Assembly (NCBI GenBank): GCA_027858275.1
Contig: JAQIDA010000375.1
Coordinates: 1-16,329, forward strand
Direction of reading: 5' to 3'
DNA length: 16,329 nt
Origin: Candidatus Kapaibacterium sp.
Lineage (GTDB): Bacteria; Bacteroidota; Ignavibacteria; Kapaibacteriales; UBA2268
Under the pieces are notes generated by a model. It saw nothing but the letters and a program-made list of their open reading frames with translations. It ran no database searches and was not told where the DNA came from. Of this stretch, positions 1 to 8,295 are shown piece after piece (within the stretch, counting starts at the first letter, position 1; each line of letters opens with the position of its first letter). A program made the translations under genes and the position numbers.

Positions 1-1239
1 GAGTTTCTGAGCCTCGCGGATCCTTTGATCAATTGACGATACTGCGCGAATTTCACCTGTCAAACCTATTTCACCGATAAGCACAGAATTTGCTTTTATA
101 GGTTTGTCCCTCAACGAGCTGACCAGAGCCGCCGCAATTCCGAGATCAACAGAAGGATCGTTCAAATATACTCCGCCCGCCACATTGATAAATACGTCGT
201 GTTGGCGGAACTGCACTCCAAGGCGTTTTTCGAGAACCGCAAGGATCATCTGCAATCTTTTCATATCGAATCCTGTCGCTGTACGTTGCGGTACGCTGTA
301 TCCTGTTGGGCTTACAAGTGCTTGTACTTCCAACAAGATAGGTCGAGAACCTTCCACCGAAGCAACTATGGCAATACCGGAATCTTCCGTCCGGCGTTCC
401 GCCAAGAACAGCTCCGAAGGGTTGGAGACTTCTCGCAAACCGTCTTCGGACATCTCGAAAATTCCGATTTCATTTGTCGAACCGAATCTGTTTTTATGAG
501 CCCTTAAAATTCTGTAAGAATATGTTTTTTCACCTTCGAATTGGATTACTGTATCGACCATGTGTTCCAGCATTTTCGGTCCTGCGATCGAGCCGTCTTT
601 TGTGATGTGACCGATAATAAATACAGCCTTGCCTGCCTGTTTAGCTGTTTGCATCAGTATCGCCGTACATTCGCGGACTTGCGCGACTGAGCCCGGCGCC
701 GCATCAATTTTGTCCGTATAGACAGATTGAATAGAATCAACGATTACAACTTTCGTTTCCGTTGCTTCTATTTCGCTGATAATACGTTCTATATGCGTTT
801 CAGCCAGCAAAAGGAGATCTTCGGGGATACCTTTCATCCGCTGTGACCTGTATTTGATCTGCTTCAGGGATTCTTCGCCTGTTATGTATAAAGGGTTATA
901 TTTTTTCAATCCGCTTGTCATTTGGAGCATCAGCGTTGATTTTCCGATTCCCGGATCTCCGCCGATCAGAACGAGCGAGCCGGGGATAATCCCGCCGCCC
1001 AACACTCGGTCGAGTTCTTTCAATTCCGTTCGCAAGCGGAATTCCTTGCCGGGAGTTACCTCGGAAAGCCGTACAGGACTGTTCTTGGTATAAGTAGCGG
1101 TCGAATTTCTCTTTGCCGGACCTTTAGTTTCAAGTTCCTCAACATAAGAGTCCCACGCGCCACAATTGTGGCATTTGCCGGACCAGCCTGCGCTTCTCGC
1201 TCCGCATTCCTTACAAACATATATTGATTTCGACTTCAT
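1..1239 (-). CDS. radA: DNA repair protein RadA (partial, C-terminus beyond window)
   Basis: RadA is a RecA-like ATPase that drives branch migration of recombination intermediates in DNA repair. I translated 413 codons from the ATG at 1239; the frame is still open at base 1, so the last few dozen residues of a roughly 450-460 aa protein lie outside the window. An N-terminal zinc finger is visible (C9-x2-C12 and C23-x2-C26). The Walker A motif GDPGIGKST spans residues 94-102 (K100), and the Walker B strand VVIVD is near residue 168. The RadA signature KNRFG is at 249-253, followed by the start of the Lon-protease-like C-terminal domain. The protein is cytoplasmic. The gene is transcribed toward the left edge and has a 201-base gap upstream. 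The family is unmistakable; only the end is missing. Confidence 0.96.
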   Translation of the reverse strand, partial: MKSKSIYVCKECGARSAGWSGKCHNCGAWDSYVEELETKGPAKRNSTATYTKNSPVRLSEVTPGKEFRLRTELKELDRVLGGGIIPGSLVLIGGDPGIGKSTLMLQMTSGLKKYNPLYITGEESLKQIKYRSQRMKGIPEDLLLLAETHIERIISEIEATETKVVIVDSIQSVYTDKIDAAPGSVAQVRECTAILMQTAKQAGKAVFIIGHITKDGSIAGPKMLEHMVDTVIQFEGEKTYSYRILRAHKNRFGSTNEIGIFEMSEDGLREVSNPSELFLAERRTEDSGIAIVASVEGSRPILLEVQALVSPTGYSVPQRTATGFDMKRLQMILAVLEKRLGVQFRQHDVFINVAGGVYLNDPSVDLGIAAALVSSLRDKPIKANSVLIGEIGLTGEIRAVSSIDQRIREAQKL

Positions 1240-1440
1240 ATTTCTCTTTTCTTTTTGCTTTGTCTTGTTTACGGAAAATACTATTATTTTTTGAATATTT
1301 GGGCGAAATTCTGAAAGTAAGATTGCAAAGGACTGAAGCCGATGTTGTAACGGAAAGAAATTAATTGTTCAGCAGAAATCTGTCGCATCTCTTACAGATT
1401 ATTACTATATTGTTCATAAAACTAACTCAAGGGGCAAGAC

Positions 1441-1650
1441 ATGGAAAAGAATCAGGAAGATCGTAAGCAAAGCATGACAGCGCACCACAAAATCAATGGT
1501 GTAGCGACCGACTTGCTTGTTCATATAGATGTGTTGATTGATGAGCCGGAAAAAGATATTCCCTATTGGTCAAAACATTTGGCGGATAAAACAGGACTCA
1601 GCCTCGAAGAAGCGACCAAATTGGTTGAACATCACTATTGGCGTAAATAA
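1441..1650 (+). CDS. Small hypothetical protein (69 aa)
   Basis: I do not recognise this gene. It encodes a 69-aa hydrophilic, charged protein with no signal peptide or membrane segment. The C-terminal half (DKTGLSLEEATKLVEHHYW) reads like a short helical domain. The ATG at 1441 follows a purine-rich AAGGGGCAAG that could serve as ribosome binding site; an internal ATG at residue 12 is an alternative start. It is a lone plus-strand gene between radA (divergent) and a lipoprotein gene (convergent), and it ends just before a strong bidirectional terminator. That supports it being a real transcription unit. No function is assigned. Confidence 0.62.
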   Translation: MEKNQEDRKQSMTAHHKINGVATDLLVHIDVLIDEPEKDIPYWSKHLADKTGLSLEEATKLVEHHYWRK

Positions 1651-1680
1651 CGCGCAATAAGCAGGAAAACAGAAAAAGAA

Positions 1681-1719
1681 AAACTTCCGAACTCAAATTG
1701 AATTCGGAAGTTTTTTTAA
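1681..1719. terminator. Bidirectional Rho-independent terminator
   Basis: An 11-bp perfect stem is formed by 1681-1691 (AAACTTCCGAA) and 1703-1713 (TTCGGAAGTTT), with an 11-nt loop. T-rich tracts follow on both strands: TTTTTTT from 1711 on plus, and the complement of the A-rich run 1670-1683 on minus. It lies between the convergent small gene (stop 1650) and lipoprotein gene (stop 1721) and probably serves both. Confidence 0.85.
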
Positions 1720-1720
1720 A

Positions 1721-2236
1721 TTATTTGAGAACTGCGTCGGTATAGAAGGGAACATCAAATTCGCCGTCAGTGATAGTGATTGTTTGAATATCGGTCGGAT
1801 TTTCGTAGTCAAAGTATTTAGCAGTAAACTCAAAAGTCCCTATAAGTCTTGTGTCCGACATTGTTGTAATATTGATATTACCCTCATCAATCAAATGAAG
1901 TTTTTCTTCGAGAAGAAACGATCCTAAATTAGTATTTGAACCACCCAGCGGATTATCGCCAATCTTTGGTATTGCCATTACAAAACTTAGAAGATCTTCA
2001 TCAGAATCACTTGCCGCAAAGTTGATTGACTCCGAAGTACCGCCTCCCACAATATTCGTAAAGAGACCATAAGCTTCCCATGATTGCCCGTCAATTTTGC
2101 AACTGACATTGTCTGTAGGATCGTTATTATTATTCCCCGATGGGTCGTCATTGTCTTCAGCACATGAGATGAACATTAGAGCTGAAGCGATTACTATTGC
2201 TAAAAGGAGGTAAAGAGTGCGCGTTTTTTTAAGCAT
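1721..2236 (-). CDS. Putative lipoprotein, DUF6252-like
   Basis: This predicted lipoprotein has 171 aa from the ATG at 2236. The open frame extends five codons upstream to a TTG at 2251, but the GAGGA Shine-Dalgarno sequence lies between the two, so I choose the ATG. The N-terminus is a lipoprotein signal: KK-T-R, a hydrophobic stretch (residues 8-23), and a lipobox-like FISC with the lipidated cysteine at position 25. An acidic, Asn/Gly-rich linker (DNDDPSGNNNN) follows. The rest is a beta-rich domain (CKIDGQSWEA ... GTFEFTAKYFDY ... ITDGEFDVPF) that resembles the DUF6252 family of Bacteroidota lipoproteins; that assignment is from memory. It is probably envelope-anchored, function unknown. 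The gene stands alone and shares a terminator with the convergent gene. Confidence 0.8.
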   Translation of the reverse strand: MLKKTRTLYLLLAIVIASALMFISCAEDNDDPSGNNNNDPTDNVSCKIDGQSWEAYGLFTNIVGGGTSESINFAASDSDEDLLSFVMAIPKIGDNPLGGSNTNLGSFLLEEKLHLIDEGNINITTMSDTRLIGTFEFTAKYFDYENPTDIQTITITDGEFDVPFYTDAVLK

Positions 2237-2370
2237 TATTTGTCCTCGCAAAAGTTAGATTAAACATTATCTTCAGACACTGATAAGGTAAGTAATTAGA
2301 ACTTCAAAAGCAAGTAATTATTTATCAAATAAATTGTTGCGGCGATCATGATTGTTTTTATCTTTAATAT

Positions 2371-2406
2371 CAAAAAAGCCCGCAAACAATGTGTTAACGG
2401 GTTTTT
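2371..2406 (-). terminator. Rho-independent terminator of tRNA-Lys
   Basis: Read on the minus strand, a 9-bp stem (2401-2393 with 2387-2379, one T-T mismatch) and a 5-nt loop are followed by six Ts (complement of A2372-2377). It begins 10 nt beyond the tRNA 3' end. A T-run at 2402-2406 could make it work weakly on the plus strand too. Confidence 0.75.
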
Positions 2407-2410
2407 GCTG

Positions 2411-2483
2411 TACACCCTGGCGGGTTTGAACCGCCGGCCTACTGATTAAGAGTCAGTTGCTCTACCAGCTGAGCTAAGGATGC
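2411..2483 (-). tRNA. tRNA-Lys (anticodon CTT)
   Basis: A 73-nt cloverleaf reads on the minus strand. The acceptor stem is GCATCCT/AGGGTGT with two G-U pairs. The D arm is GCTC/GAGC, the anticodon stem ACTGA/TCAGT, the loop CTCTTAA (anticodon CTT, reading AAG = Lys), and the T arm GGCGG/CCGCC with loop TTCAAAC. The discriminator base is A, and CCA is not encoded, so it must be added after transcription. The gene lies about 100 nt downstream of the ybbR stop on the same strand and has its own terminator after it, so it could be co-transcribed with dnaG-ybbR or have its own promoter. Confidence 0.96.
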
Positions 2484-2584
2484 ATCGCAAAAATATGGAA
2501 AGCTCAGGACTTTGCCAAATAAATATACCCTGAATTCGGGGAATTCTTGATTTAGTATTTAAGTAGGAAATAAGTTAGATCTGA

Positions 2585-3577
2585 TTAATCAGTAAGTGAT
2601 TTGACTCTGACACGATGACTGATATAATTCGGTGCTTTATTCAGCAGTTTGAATTTTCCCGGGAATTCGATATGAGGCTCGATATATCCCGTTGTATCAT
2701 AGTAAATTGCAGAAAATAAAAGATGTGATTTTATCATTTTTGGGGATAATACTGCCAAATCTTTTACTCCGCCTTGAAGAGTGACATCTATCAGCATTGG
2801 TGAAATTTGATGCGCTTTTGACATCGACCCGCCTTTGACCTTCAACGGTATATCATGGAATGTACGTTCCGCTGTTTGTTGAATATCAATCCGAGCCTTC
2901 ACCTCGAGGACCGAAAGCTTAATTCTGTTAGACATTGAATCCGACAAGGGAACAGTTATCACCTGTGATCTGATCATATCATCATAAGAGACCGGAGCAG
3001 TTTTCCATAATTCAATTTTACTAAGCAACTTACGACTGCCGCTAATATCAACGCTGTCAGGGATGAGTTTCACTCTGTTGACCTCAGTGAAACCGCTCTT
3101 TGGATTGATTTGCAAAACCGATTCCAGGGGAACTCTTTTCGTCTCGACCAGATCAGTTTGAATATTTACGGATTTGGGTACAACGTCAATCGGCTCAACG
3201 CTCATCAGATGTTTGGAGCTTTTCAGAATTTCGTCGCGAGAGATATTATGCAGATCGTGAATCAAACTCCCCTCGGTCAAATCTACTTTGCACTGTGCCG
3301 CAGTATTCATACTGTACAAATAGAATAATTGCCAACCGGAACCGCGTACTTTCAGAGATATATTTGATCGAACTCTACTGGTTATGGCTCTGGTTTCAGG
3401 CAGTTGAATACTGAGCGGAATATCTACAAACGTCACATACTCCTCATTCAGACTTGTATACATCCAAAGAGCCGAGGCGAACAACAATGAAGCCAGAAAA
3501 GATTTTGAGCTGAAGAGCAGCTTAAATTTTTTATATATTCTGCTTTCGCGTATACCTGTGTAGAATTTGAAATTCAT
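2585..3577 (-). CDS. YbbR-like domain membrane protein
   Basis: This 330-aa protein belongs to the YbbR/CdaR-like family. A short basic cytoplasmic N-terminus (IYKKFKLLF) precedes one membrane segment near residues 28-45 (FLASLLFASALWMYTSL). A long extracytoplasmic beta-rich region follows, in YbbR-type repeats (for example VDIPLSIQLPETRAI ... SNISLKVRGSG, then VPLESVLQINPKSGFTEVNRVKLIPDSVDISG, a typical YbbR repeat). In Firmicutes, CdaR of this family regulates the di-AMP cyclase CdaA. No cdaA is visible here, so that role is only a family analogy. It lies 71 nt downstream of dnaG on the same strand, and the AT-rich spacer shows no terminator, so co-transcription is likely. I see no clear Shine-Dalgarno sequence before the ATG at 3577. 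Confidence 0.82.
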   Translation of the reverse strand: MNFKFYTGIRESRIYKKFKLLFSSKSFLASLLFASALWMYTSLNEEYVTFVDIPLSIQLPETRAITSRVRSNISLKVRGSGWQLFYLYSMNTAAQCKVDLTEGSLIHDLHNISRDEILKSSKHLMSVEPIDVVPKSVNIQTDLVETKRVPLESVLQINPKSGFTEVNRVKLIPDSVDISGSRKLLSKIELWKTAPVSYDDMIRSQVITVPLSDSMSNRIKLSVLEVKARIDIQQTAERTFHDIPLKVKGGSMSKAHQISPMLIDVTLQGGVKDLAVLSPKMIKSHLLFSAIYYDTTGYIEPHIEFPGKFKLLNKAPNYISHRVRVKSLTD

Positions 3578-3648
3578 TTATATTCTGAATAATTAATAAT
3601 TGATTAATATAAGAAATAAATCATTAAAAAAAGAAAACTGATCTTTCT

Positions 3649-5616
3649 TCAATAGTCCGTGCTTTCTTTAGAGAGAATCTTTTGAATTTCAATCTCTCTT
3701 CCTCGCAATGCTTTGAATTCGTTAAGCAATGCGATTTGTTCGCTCACTTCCGCACTTTTCAATGTGTTCTGAATCGTTGCGATTGCCTTTTTTACAGACA
3801 CTAATTCTTGACTGTTTACAGCGTCTTTAACAATAGCGGCGACATTCTTTTCAGGCATTTCGGATATATACTTACTCCAATTGTCCGACAGTTCCTCACC
3901 CGTGAAAGCTGCTTTGCTGTAATGATTGCCGGTAGCTATACCCGTAAGAATATTCTTGTCAGCGTCCGATATTTCTTCATGACGAAAGAGCGAGCTGAGT
4001 ATATCCGGTTCGTCCTTAGCCACTTTCTGAATAATCGAGAACAAATGTTTGCCCTGTTGACTTATAAAAAAATCACTGTTGATACTATAAGTATCAATCA
4101 ACAATTTCAGAGCATCGGATTGTGAAACCGCCAAATTAATCAACAGATATTCTTCAGCGGACAGCTCGTCTTGGTATGAGCCCCTTTGACTCGCATTCAG
4201 CTCTTTATTGATCTTTCTGCCGCCGTTGTTGTTTTCAGTCTGAATATCCGGCTTATTTGCTTTCAATTCGGGTTTTAAAGATTTATACTTTTTATCGTAT
4301 TCGCTTTTTCGTTCCTGATTGGACTTTTCATGATATACATTTCGTATTTGAGACTCGCTGAGACTCATCAGTGTGGCCATACGGCTCATATATTCATCAT
4401 GCTGCAACCTGTCGGGGATAGAAGATATAATCTTCACCAGCTCGCGTATAGCGTCAGCTTTGCCCGACGGAGAATCCAACGCGCCCGATGTTTTATACCG
4501 ATCAATCATAAACGGCAGAAACGGGGGAGCGTCGCGCAAGTAAGTTTTGAATATATCAGCTCCGTGTTCACGAACCAAACTGTCCGGATCTTCACCGACA
4601 GGCAACTTAACCACGTTAACTTCAAAACCGTACTCCAAAGCCATCTGCAATGCTCGCTCGGCTGCTTTCAATCCTGCTTCGTCAGCATCATAGACTATAT
4701 AAAGTTTCTTGCAATAGCGATACATATTAGCAAGCTGTTCCTTGGTCAAAGAAGTGCCGCTCGAGGCCACGGTATTTTTAAAATCCGCCTGATGCAATGT
4801 TAATACATCTGCATATCCTTCCGTCAGGATGACAGCTTTTTTGCTCCGAATCGCGCTTTTTGCTTGGAACAATCCGTACAGTGTCTTGCTCTTATCATAC
4901 AAGTTAGATTGGGGAGAATTAATATATTTCGCTTCTTTTTTATCATCTTGCAGCGTGCGTCCGCCGAATCCGATGATCCTGCCGAGATTGTCCTGAATGG
5001 GGAACATGACTCTGCCGCGAAAGCGATCATAGAGCGAGCCTGATTTCTGACTTCTGCCGATCAGACCTGCATCCAACATTCCGGAATCGGGAAAACCCTC
5101 TTTGCGAAGAGCGTTTTGTGTCGCGTCCCAAGAATCAGGGGAGTAGCCCAAAGAAAATTGTTCAATAAGTTCCGTCGAAAAATTCCTGTTCCTAAAGTAG
5201 ACAGCAGCAATTTTTCCGTATCGTTCATGAAGACTTTGATGATAGTAATTTGCTGCCGTTTTCAGAACTTTGAAGGCAACATCTTTTCTGTTCATCTGAC
5301 TAATTTGTTCATCACTGAGATTATCTTCCGGCAGTAGAATACCCGCCCGTTTGGCCAATTCTTTCAAAGCCTCCACAAAACTCAGACCGTGGTATTCCAT
5401 CATAAACTTGATTGAATCACCCGAAGTTCCGCAACCGAAACACTTATAAAAACCGCGGTCGCGCATCACATTGAATGAGGGAGTTTTTTCATTATGGAAA
5501 GGGCATAAACCAAGATAATTCCCGCCGCGCTGCTTCAGATCGACAACCTCCTCGACAAGTTCAACGAGGTCAGTCTGTTCGACTATCTGTCTTTTCAGAT
5601 CATCGGGAATTTTCAT
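3649..5616 (-). CDS. dnaG: DNA primase DnaG
   Basis: DnaG makes the RNA primers for chromosome replication. The protein has 655 aa, a normal length for the family. The CHC2 zinc-binding domain is complete: C38, H41, C59 and C62. The catalytic core contains the Toprim fold with the glutamate in TEGYAD (E266) and the metal-binding aspartates in YDADEAG (D310, D312). A charged low-complexity linker around residues 425-470 (lysine- and asparagine-rich) separates the core from the C-terminal helicase-binding region. The start ATG at 5616 gives the canonical N-terminus MKIPDDLKRQIVEQTDLVELV. Nothing is missing. ybbR follows downstream; upstream is a repeat-bearing intergenic region. Large plus-strand open frames inside it are antisense shadows. 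Confidence 0.97.
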   Translation of the reverse strand: MKIPDDLKRQIVEQTDLVELVEEVVDLKQRGGNYLGLCPFHNEKTPSFNVMRDRGFYKCFGCGTSGDSIKFMMEYHGLSFVEALKELAKRAGILLPEDNLSDEQISQMNRKDVAFKVLKTAANYYHQSLHERYGKIAAVYFRNRNFSTELIEQFSLGYSPDSWDATQNALRKEGFPDSGMLDAGLIGRSQKSGSLYDRFRGRVMFPIQDNLGRIIGFGGRTLQDDKKEAKYINSPQSNLYDKSKTLYGLFQAKSAIRSKKAVILTEGYADVLTLHQADFKNTVASSGTSLTKEQLANMYRYCKKLYIVYDADEAGLKAAERALQMALEYGFEVNVVKLPVGEDPDSLVREHGADIFKTYLRDAPPFLPFMIDRYKTSGALDSPSGKADAIRELVKIISSIPDRLQHDEYMSRMATLMSLSESQIRNVYHEKSNQERKSEYDKKYKSLKPELKANKPDIQTENNNGGRKINKELNASQRGSYQDELSAEEYLLINLAVSQSDALKLLIDTYSINSDFFISQQGKHLFSIIQKVAKDEPDILSSLFRHEEISDADKNILTGIATGNHYSKAAFTGEELSDNWSKYISEMPEKNVAAIVKDAVNSQELVSVKKAIATIQNTLKSAEVSEQIALLNEFKALRGREIEIQKILSKESTDY

Positions 5617-5779
5617 TAAATATGCTTTTCAGTTTATAATGCATTAACCGTCAACCCGTAAAATAGCAACAATTGATCAATTATATATCAAGTCATTTGC
5701 ATATTCTCGAATTGATAGTTAATTTTTGCACAGGATATAATAAATATGCGGTATTTAGGGGCGATTTAAACGTTTTTTC

Positions 5780-5831
5780 GGTCACTGAGCGGAGTCGAAG
5801 TGTCTTCGACGGAATCCACTGAAGAAAGTGG
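5780..5831. repeat. Hairpin-rich intergenic repeat (GTCACTGAGCGGAGTCGAAG type)
   Basis: A perfect 7-bp stem GTCGAAG (5794-5800) / CTTCGAC (5804-5810) has a TGT loop. A second stem, CCACT (5816-5820) / AGTGG (5827-5831), follows, with GGAATCCA repeated directly around it. The leading motif GTCACTGAGCGGAGTCGAAG is one I recall as a recurrent intergenic repeat in Bacteroidota genomes, but only one copy is visible here. Confidence 0.5.
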
Positions 5832-5860
5832 AATCCATCAAGAATAGCTGTCTGTATTCC

Positions 5861-5974
5861 TCTTATCCCCCCGCCTGCAAAGGAGGGGGCAAGGGGGAGG
5901 TTTAGCAGGTATTATTTCGTCGAAGAATCACCCAGCCCTTCGGGCCCCCCTCCTAAAACAGGAGGGGAGTCAGA
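5861..5974. repeat. Dispersed intergenic hairpin repeat, copy A
   Basis: This 114-bp block closely matches 9685-9800, including near-identical runs such as CGCCTGCAAAGGAGGGGG, GGGGGAGGTTTAGCA, TTTCGTCGAAGAA and GGAGGGGAGTCAGA. It contains three hairpins: CCCCC-CCT/AGG-GGGGG around 5867-5889, a GCCC-TTC-GGGC stem-loop at 5935-5944, and CCCCTCCT/AGGAGGGG at 5947-5967. It ends five bases before the stop codon of the minus-strand gene at 5980, so it forms that transcript's 3' end. Copy B sits in the same place after another gene. Unlike copy B, it has no inverted partner arm on its left. Confidence 0.8.
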
Positions 5975-5979
5975 GTCAA

Positions 5980-8256
5980 TCAGTTCCCAAATTCAAATTC
6001 GCCGACTTCAACCAATTCCTTAACGTCGTTCAGCCTCAGCGTCACTTCTTTCTTTTCCTCTTTATCCGTCCCGTAGCCTGTATATAGTGTCATTTGCAGA
6101 GTGATCGCACCCGTCATTTTCTGTGTTCTTGAACCGTAGTAATTAGCTTTTATTTTATATTTGCCGGGTATTGCTTTTTTCAATCTATATATTTCCGGAC
6201 CGTATCCGCCCGTGAAATCTCGTGACATATTGCCGCCGATTCGAGTTCTCGGATGTGAGTAGAAACATTTTTCGCCTTCGGGATCAATTACCCAAAGATC
6301 AATATCGCAATTGTCCGTATCCCAGTTGAGGACAACTCTAAGATCCAAAGGCATATTGGCGATCAGTCGCGGATCATGCGTTTCAGGATTAAACGAAGCT
6401 TCACTTTTTCTGTATATGTTATTCAATTCATTGAGTGCGATTAGCTCCACTTCCGGGAATCTACCCGACCACTTAGTTGAAACAACTTTGTACATATAGT
6501 GTGCAGCTTCAATATTCTCATCTATTTCAGCAAGTGCCAGAGCTAAATCTCTGTAAGATTGCGGTTCTTCTTCGCGAATTTTCAGAACTTCGCGGAACAC
6601 AGCAACCGCCAATTTATATTCTCCGATTTGCTTGAGTCTCTGCGCCAAAATACGCAACAAACCGTGGTCTTCAAGTTTCATTTCAGCAATATTTGACAGA
6701 ATCCGCAAAGCCACTTCCGGCATTTCTTTTTCAGTAGCTATATCAGCGGCGTCTATATAGAATCCCGGGTTGTTGCCGTACTCTTTTTTAAACTCAAAAT
6801 ATACTTCCTCAAATTTATCTTTTCCCGCTTTTTTCAAGTCCTCAATATAAGGTGCCTTAGAGTCATAAGCTTTCACTGTTATTGAAGAAGCAAGGGGAGA
6901 AGAACCTCCACTTTTGGATTTGGATGGGGCTAAAGCGTTACTGCTCATAGACAAATATCTACGAGTAGAACGACCACTGCCGCCTGAACTTTGTATAGAT
7001 TCACTCGGTTCCGCCATTGCATCCGAGGAAATTACAGCACTGGATCCAACCGCACCATGATCTACTAATCGGCTTGCAGTTACGTGTATTTGATCCCTAT
7101 CAATAACATGTTTTTCCATTTCAATATGGAATGTTGAAACGCTGTCAGCCGTTATCCTCATCTTAAATGCAGCATTTATCTTTCGTATTCTCGTGACCCT
7201 TATAACATAATCACCGGGAACAATATGCGTAATCCTTACAAATCCTCGAGCTTTACTATATCCGCCTCTTGCAGTTCCTTCCACTCTTATAGTTGCTCCG
7301 ATAATCGGTCTTCCGTCTTCATCAACAACTTGTCCGACAAGAGTTCCGTACTCACTGCTCGTACTATTTTCGAAGTTGCATAATGAATCAAAAACACGGC
7401 GATCTGCAACAGAATCCAATGTATTATAGACAATTTTATTAACGGGAATGAAATTCTTTAGTTCTACGGAAATTTGAATAGTGCTGTCAGCAATAATTTT
7501 TATGGGAAGCGACAGGGGGGGGCCCCCGATTGCAGATACATATATGGAATGTTCACCGGCAAAGATATTTGTGAATTGAACTTCACCATTGTCTTCGGAT
7601 TTACATTGTTTTGTTTCACCGGCAATTGTTATCCATGCTCCTTCGACTGGTTCCCCTAATGTATCAACAACCAATATTTTTAAATTACCAAACTCATAAT
7701 CCTTCTTCCACCATTTAGTATATTTTTCTAACATTTTCAGCACATATTCAATATGCTTAACACTGTCATCCTCAATCATCTTTTTCTCTTTATCAATCGC
7801 CGCGAAATATTCTTCCTTCAGTTCGTCCGGCGGGACAATTTTGTGTTTTATGTAGTCCTGCACACGGTCGAGTATAATCAGGGAAGTGTTGCGAGTCACA
7901 ATTGAAAATTCTTTTCCAAGTTCTGTTATCTGAGTTTTATTGTCTTCGTATCTCATATCCAGTTGTGCGAGCTTTTTCTGTGCCCACAATCTTGGGATCA
8001 GCCCACTGCCTGAAAGATTCTTCTCTTTCGACAAGTATACTTTTTCCGAATGAGTTACTTCGCTTCCAAAACCGAAGTATAGAGTAATCTCAGCAACGTC
8101 GCCGGTCATTATGCCGGACAGCGAGAAATTACCCTTAACGGCAGTATTATTACTCGGATAAGTCTCGGAAATATCAACGCCCGAACCGGTCGCTCGGATG
8201 AACGAATAGGGGGTTGAGAGCAGTGTCTCAACAGCAGCCGTCGTCTCTGTGTTCAA
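5980..8256 (-). CDS. C-terminal part of VIT/VWA protein (carboxypeptidase-reg, TPR, DUF2135)
   Basis: This is the downstream portion of the gene that starts at 9489, in the same reading frame and separated from it by one TAA (8296-8298). The 13 codons 8257-8295 (YIASSTGGQYINL) also belong to it and finish the VWA fold, so the 758-aa frame from the TTG at 8256 is not a natural protein start. Domains in this numbering: a beta-rich linker (1-190); two carboxypeptidase-regulatory-like beta sandwiches (about 191-268 and 304-382); a Ser/Gly-rich linker after a TonB-box-like VTASR (391-455); TPR-like helices (about 505-615); and a C-terminal DUF2135/YfaP-like domain (about 635-757) with NWDTDNCDIDLWVIDPEGE. 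No start codon with a good ribosome binding site lies near the break, so expression as a separate protein is doubtful. It would be periplasmic or surface-associated. Confidence 0.82.
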   Translation of the reverse strand: MNTETTAAVETLLSTPYSFIRATGSGVDISETYPSNNTAVKGNFSLSGIMTGDVAEITLYFGFGSEVTHSEKVYLSKEKNLSGSGLIPRLWAQKKLAQLDMRYEDNKTQITELGKEFSIVTRNTSLIILDRVQDYIKHKIVPPDELKEEYFAAIDKEKKMIEDDSVKHIEYVLKMLEKYTKWWKKDYEFGNLKILVVDTLGEPVEGAWITIAGETKQCKSEDNGEVQFTNIFAGEHSIYVSAIGGPPLSLPIKIIADSTIQISVELKNFIPVNKIVYNTLDSVADRRVFDSLCNFENSTSSEYGTLVGQVVDEDGRPIIGATIRVEGTARGGYSKARGFVRITHIVPGDYVIRVTRIRKINAAFKMRITADSVSTFHIEMEKHVIDRDQIHVTASRLVDHGAVGSSAVISSDAMAEPSESIQSSGGSGRSTRRYLSMSSNALAPSKSKSGGSSPLASSITVKAYDSKAPYIEDLKKAGKDKFEEVYFEFKKEYGNNPGFYIDAADIATEKEMPEVALRILSNIAEMKLEDHGLLRILAQRLKQIGEYKLAVAVFREVLKIREEEPQSYRDLALALAEIDENIEAAHYMYKVVSTKWSGRFPEVELIALNELNNIYRKSEASFNPETHDPRLIANMPLDLRVVLNWDTDNCDIDLWVIDPEGEKCFYSHPRTRIGGNMSRDFTGGYGPEIYRLKKAIPGKYKIKANYYGSRTQKMTGAITLQMTLYTGYGTDKEEKKEVTLRLNDVKELVEVGEFEFGN

Positions 8257-8295
8257 TAAATTTATATACTGACCTCCGGTAGAGGAAGCGATATA

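Larger units (their letters stand above)
5617..5979. other. Intergenic region between dnaG and the VIT/VWA gene
   Basis: This 363-base gap has no credible gene. Bases 5617-5770 are AT-rich and should hold the dnaG promoter (minus strand), but I could not pick one convincing -35/-10 or -33/-7 pair. Bases 5780-5831 carry a small hairpin cluster and 5861-5974 a larger hairpin repeat; both are listed separately. Confidence 0.7.

Noticed and set aside
104..1093. Plus-strand open frames (131, 102 and 79 codons)
   Set aside because: They are antisense to radA, whose minus-strand translation shows full RadA motifs; the plus frames resemble no protein family.
2540..2556. GAATTCGGGGAATTC as operator or terminator
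   Set aside because: It is a short repeat of a self-complementary hexamer with no T-tract or linked regulator.
4330..4803. 157-codon plus-strand open frame
   Set aside because: It lies entirely within dnaG on the opposite strand, and dnaG has complete catalytic motifs.
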